A model generated the notes under the pieces. That model saw only the letters and a list, made by a program, of their open reading frames with translations. It was not told the origin of the DNA and ran no database searches. Shown here piece after piece: positions 20,764-23,284 of a DNA stretch of 23,284 nt (position 1 is its first letter; the number at the start of each line of letters is the position of its first letter). The translations under genes and the position numbers were made by a program. Source of the stretch: Phycisphaerae bacterium (lineage in GTDB: Bacteria > Planctomycetota > Phycisphaerae > Sedimentisphaerales > Anaerohalosphaeraceae); assembly GCA_021736615.1 (NCBI GenBank), contig JAIPFN010000101.1, positions 1-23,284 on the forward strand, given 5' to 3'.

Positions 20764-22014
20764 ATGCGAAGTACAGTAGTTCTTATATCGTGTATGATTA
20801 TAGTGTTTTCTTCCTTTTTCGTATCGTCGCTTAACGCCGCTGAGAGTCGTACTGCCGAACTGATGCGTAAGAACGCCGAAAAAGGCGACAGTGATTCCAT
20901 GCTTTTTCTGGCGTTTATGTACCGAAACGGTGAAGGGGTCGGCAAGGATCTTTATAAGGCTATTGAGTGGTATAAAAAAGCGGCCGCGGCCGGAAATAGC
21001 GAGGCGATGAACAGTCTTGCTATGATGTATGAAAAAGGCGAAGGGGTCAGGAAGGATTTTCGCGAGGCTATAGACTGGTATTATAAAGCCGCCCAAGCCG
21101 GTGACAGCAATGCGATGTTTTATCTCGGGATGATCTACCATCAAGGTCACGAAAATTTACCTCAGGATATTCGCAGGGCCGTTGAGTGGTATAAAAAAGC
21201 CGTCGATGCCGGTGACAGCAGTGCGATGTACCGCCTTGCCGGAATGTATGCCATTGGAGAAGGGGTCGGACAGGATGACATCAAGTCCGCCGATCTTTAT
21301 TTAAGCTCATCTAACGCCGGTAATATCTCGGCTATGTTTAAACTTGCCGAACTCTACCAGGCCGGCAAGGGTGTTCACCAGGACGACAGAGAAGCCTTCA
21401 AGTGGTTTGAAAAAGCTGCCGAAGGCGAAAACTCCGATGCGATGAATGCTCTTGGCGAGATATACCAGCAGGGCAGGGGCATTTCGGCTAACGATTGGAA
21501 AGCGGCAAAGTGGTACCTCAAAGCCGCCGAAGCCGGGCAGGTTGACGCCATGAACAAAATCGCAGCGTTCTTCGCCGATGGCACCGGTTTCTCCAGGGAC
21601 ACCTCCAAGGCCGTTTACTGGTATCGAAACGCCGCCGAGAACGGAAATATCGACGCGATGTATGAATTGGGAGCGAGGTATTATCGCGGTCAGGATGTAA
21701 GCAAAGATACCCGGGCCGCTGCCAAGTGGCTGATGTATGCCGCAGAAAAGGCAAATACTGATGCGATGGTGCTTGTCAGCGAAATGATGGTCAGCGGCGA
21801 CGGGTTGGATAGAAACGCGGAAAAAGCTTTCAAGTGGTGTCTCTCTGCAGCCGAGACGGGCAATGTCGATGCAATGGTAATGCTCGCTAAGATGTATAAG
21901 GATGGCACCGGAACGCGCAAGGACGAAAAGAAAGCTGCTCAATGGTACCGCAAAGCAGCCGAAGCCGGAAGCGAAGAAGCTAAAAAAATACTGGAACCGG
22001 CGGCATCGAAATAA
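20764..22014 (+). CDS. Secreted Sel1-repeat (TPR-like) protein
   Basis: A 416-residue protein with a signal peptide (VVLISCMIIVFSSFFVSSLNA, likely cut after residue 25 or so). Ten Sel1 repeats of about 36 residues follow, countable by the recurring xxAM/xxSM step (SDSM, SEAM, SNAM, SSAM, ISAM, SDAM, VDAM, IDAM, TDAM, VDAM), each with G-x-G-V-x-K-D and A-x-x-W-Y-x-K-A-A elements, and an eleventh half repeat (GSEEAKKIL) at the end. Sel1 repeats form helical solenoids that bind other proteins; no catalytic domain is present. The export signal puts it outside the cytoplasm. The start is strong: GGGAGG (20751-20756) seven bases before the ATG. It converges with the pterin enzyme gene. Confidence 0.95.
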   Translation: MRSTVVLISCMIIVFSSFFVSSLNAAESRTAELMRKNAEKGDSDSMLFLAFMYRNGEGVGKDLYKAIEWYKKAAAAGNSEAMNSLAMMYEKGEGVRKDFREAIDWYYKAAQAGDSNAMFYLGMIYHQGHENLPQDIRRAVEWYKKAVDAGDSSAMYRLAGMYAIGEGVGQDDIKSADLYLSSSNAGNISAMFKLAELYQAGKGVHQDDREAFKWFEKAAEGENSDAMNALGEIYQQGRGISANDWKAAKWYLKAAEAGQVDAMNKIAAFFADGTGFSRDTSKAVYWYRNAAENGNIDAMYELGARYYRGQDVSKDTRAAAKWLMYAAEKANTDAMVLVSEMMVSGDGLDRNAEKAFKWCLSAAETGNVDAMVMLAKMYKDGTGTRKDEKKAAQWYRKAAEAGSEEAKKILEPAASK

Positions 22015-22031
22015 GACATTCGGGCTTATTT
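22009..22031. terminator. Weak bidirectional stem between convergent genes
   Basis: AAATAAG (22009-22015) pairs with CTTATTT (22025-22031) around a 9-nt loop. It straddles the stop of the Sel1 gene and the stop of the pterin gene, which are 11 bp apart. The stem is A/T-rich, so any termination is likely weak. Confidence 0.3.
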
Positions 22032-22391
22032 GTTATATTTCGCCCAGCAGCCCGGTGCTTCCATTATTTCAACAGAATCCAGCATTGCTTTTGTCGGCAT
22101 TTGTGGTTCGATCTGGTCGTAGATATATTTTACGAGATTTTCGGCGGTTGCGTTAATCCGCTGAAAACATTCCAGTTCCTCAAGCTGTGTATTGTCAAGC
22201 ACCGCAGTTACCTCGTCGATTTTTGCCTTTAGATAGATAAAGTCGACGGCAAGTCCGTTCTCGTCAAGTTCTTCGATCTGGGCGGCAACTTTTAGCTGCC
22301 AGTCGTGCTTATGGTTTTCCTCTGTTACGCCGCCGGCATAGGTTAGCCGGTGACTCGCCGTGAAGGAACTTTCAATAGTTATGGTATACAA
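22026..22391 (-). CDS. 6-pyruvoyl-tetrahydropterin synthase family enzyme, Glu-type (PTPS-III-like)
   Basis: A 121-residue T-fold enzyme. Zinc ligands are His14 (FTASHRL), His27 and His29 (ENHKHDW). The family's C-terminal SVEIMEAPGCWAKY segment is present. QueD has a catalytic Cys four residues before the HGH motif; here that position is Thr23 and a Glu (E24) stands three residues before His27, the ExxH arrangement known from PTPS-III enzymes that make 6-hydroxymethyl-dihydropterin and replace FolB in folate synthesis. The usual Gly between the two His is Lys28. The start codon is TTG at 22391, supported by AAAGGA seven bases upstream. It follows coaD by 14 bp and is probably co-transcribed with it. 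A folate role is inference; QueD-like activity seems unlikely without the Cys. Confidence 0.88.
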   Translation of the reverse strand: MYTITIESSFTASHRLTYAGGVTEENHKHDWQLKVAAQIEELDENGLAVDFIYLKAKIDEVTAVLDNTQLEELECFQRINATAENLVKYIYDQIEPQMPTKAMLDSVEIMEAPGCWAKYNK

Positions 22392-22405
22392 AAGCCAATC
22401 CTTTC

Positions 22406-22906
22406 TTATTGTGCCTGAAGTTCGGCAACTCGCTTTTTAACGTGTTTATATACGCTTGGGGGGATCAGTTTGCCCACGTCGCCGCCGAGCATCGCGACCT
22501 CGCGAACCATTGTCGAGTTTACAAAACCGTACTCTTCGCTGGTCATGACAAAAACTGTCTCGATTTCGGCCACATTTCGGTTTGTCATCGCAAGCTGAAA
22601 CTCGTACTGAACATCGGTAAGATTTCTAAGGCCTCTTAGCATGACGTCGGCTTTTTTCTCGGCGGCAAACTTTACCGTCAGACAGTCATAGCTTTCGACG
22701 GTGACACGGGGCAAATCTTTTACGAGTTCTTTGACCATGGCGACGCGTTCTTCGGGTGTAAACAGTTCTTCTTTTTTGGGGTTTTGACCTATCGCTATGA
22801 TAAGGTTGTCGAAAAGCTTATTGCCGCGGCCGATCACGTCCAGATGGCCGTTGGTGATAGGGTCAAATGAACCCGGAAATATAGCAGTAACAGGCTTATG
22901 TTCCAT
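22406..22906 (-). CDS. coaD: Phosphopantetheine adenylyltransferase
   Basis: A 166-residue enzyme of the fourth step of coenzyme A synthesis (ATP plus 4'-phosphopantetheine to dephospho-CoA). It is a nucleotidyltransferase of cytoplasmic location and usual length for the family. FPGSFDPITNGHLD (10-23) contains the (T/N)GH nucleotide-binding motif at 19-21. RGLRNLTDVQYEFQLA at 91-106 and the VNSTMVRE motif (S131, T132, R135) complete the active site. I chose the ATG at 22906 rather than a TTG at 22939 since relatives start just before the AIFPGSFDP strand; AAGAG lies a short way upstream. The neighbours are the pterin enzyme downstream (14 bp) and an unrecognised gene upstream. Confidence 0.96.
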   Translation of the reverse strand: MEHKPVTAIFPGSFDPITNGHLDVIGRGNKLFDNLIIAIGQNPKKEELFTPEERVAMVKELVKDLPRVTVESYDCLTVKFAAEKKADVMLRGLRNLTDVQYEFQLAMTNRNVAEIETVFVMTSEEYGFVNSTMVREVAMLGGDVGKLIPPSVYKHVKKRVAELQAQ

Positions 22907-22972
22907 TTCAAATCTCTTATTATCTTTGGTTATTGTCAATTTTCAATCGCTGTCCTTTGCCCGCCGTACGAC

Positions 22973-23284
22973 TTATTCCAAAATCATCTCTTCTATATCT
23001 CTGCCCGAATTTTCGTCGGCGAGTTGATTCATAAATGTTTCGGCGGTTGCGAACCGCCGTTTTGCGATTTTTTTGACGGACTCGAATGAGAAACTTTCGT
23101 CGAGTCTTGACTGCCAGTATCGGTATTCGACCCTTCTCTTCCAGCCGACCAGCGAATCGGTCGGTCCGTTGTCGTGGAAGGCGTACTTTCTAAATTCGTT
23201 AAAAATACCCACCGCACCCATGTCTTCAAGGCCCCGTCCGTCGGAGAGAATCCTTGCTTCGGCGAGTTTAGAGTTGATAGTGCC
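22973..23284 (-). CDS. C-terminal part of an unrecognised protein (cut by the window edge)
   Basis: The frame stays open from the window end to its stop at 22973, giving 103 visible residues; the gene starts beyond the window. The ATG at 23221 is probably internal, because the 21 codons before it continue in the same style (KLAEARILSDGRGLEDM). The sequence is hydrophilic and rich in Arg, Phe and Glu (GWKRRVEYRYWQSRLDESF), with a helical, acidic end (MNQLADENSGRDIEEMILE), and lacks membrane helices. I do not recognise the family. It is not the C-terminus of RsmD, which often precedes coaD. The gap to coaD is 66 bp, so a shared transcript is possible. Confidence 0.7.
   Translation of the reverse strand, partial: GTINSKLAEARILSDGRGLEDMGAVGIFNEFRKYAFHDNGPTDSLVGWKRRVEYRYWQSRLDESFSFESVKKIAKRRFATAETFMNQLADENSGRDIEEMILE

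Overview
The window looks like a piece of a Planctomycetota chromosome, most likely Phycisphaerae and possibly Sedimentisphaerales. The grounds are a pseudopilin carrying the H-X9-DG motif with a [24 protein letters not shown] N-terminus, a MoxR/DUF58/VWA/glutamine-amidotransferase-like cluster typical of that phylum, frequent absence of Shine-Dalgarno sequences, and a moderate GC content. The taxonomic call is inference. No rRNA, tRNA, CRISPR array or transposase was seen.

Left three quarters (about 3-16934, all on the + strand): one long gene train. In order it holds a 5'-truncated membrane protein with amidotransferase-like and degenerate VWA domains, a MoxR AAA+ ATPase, a DUF58 protein, a BatA-like VWA membrane protein, a large secreted/membrane protein, an ABC ATPase whose start overlaps the preceding stop, and four tandem paralogous ABC-2 permeases of about 590-609 residues. 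Each permease is internally duplicated: two six-helix halves, each with its own KEL/KEM entry motif and its own E-rich coupling-loop motif. Each polypeptide therefore looks like a covalently fused permease dimer. The likely reading is an envelope machine in which MoxR and the VWA proteins remodel or assemble something that the ABC ATPase works with through alternative permeases. The substrate cannot be told from sequence.

The gaps inside this train are unusual. Many carry short tandem repeats with a 7-nt period, each with a different consensus, or 9-10-nt repeats. They also carry small palindromes (GGGC-xxx-GCCC, CCGCC-TTT-GGCGG) and other interspersed elements. Several start codons follow these repeats directly with no recognisable ribosome binding site.

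Middle (16935-17630): about 700 bp without a convincing gene. It holds a strong minus-strand intrinsic terminator facing the permease operon, more interspersed palindromes, and a terminator for the next gene.

Right part: an orphan pseudopilin (-), a small AT-rich lipoprotein of unknown function (+), LexA (-) with an unexplained coding-like frame running into it, a structured-RNA-like region ending in a U-tract, a secreted Sel1-repeat protein (+), a 6-pyruvoyl-tetrahydropterin-synthase family enzyme with a Glu-type (ExxH) motif (-), phosphopantetheine adenylyltransferase CoaD (-), and the C-terminal end of an unrecognised protein cut by the window edge (-).
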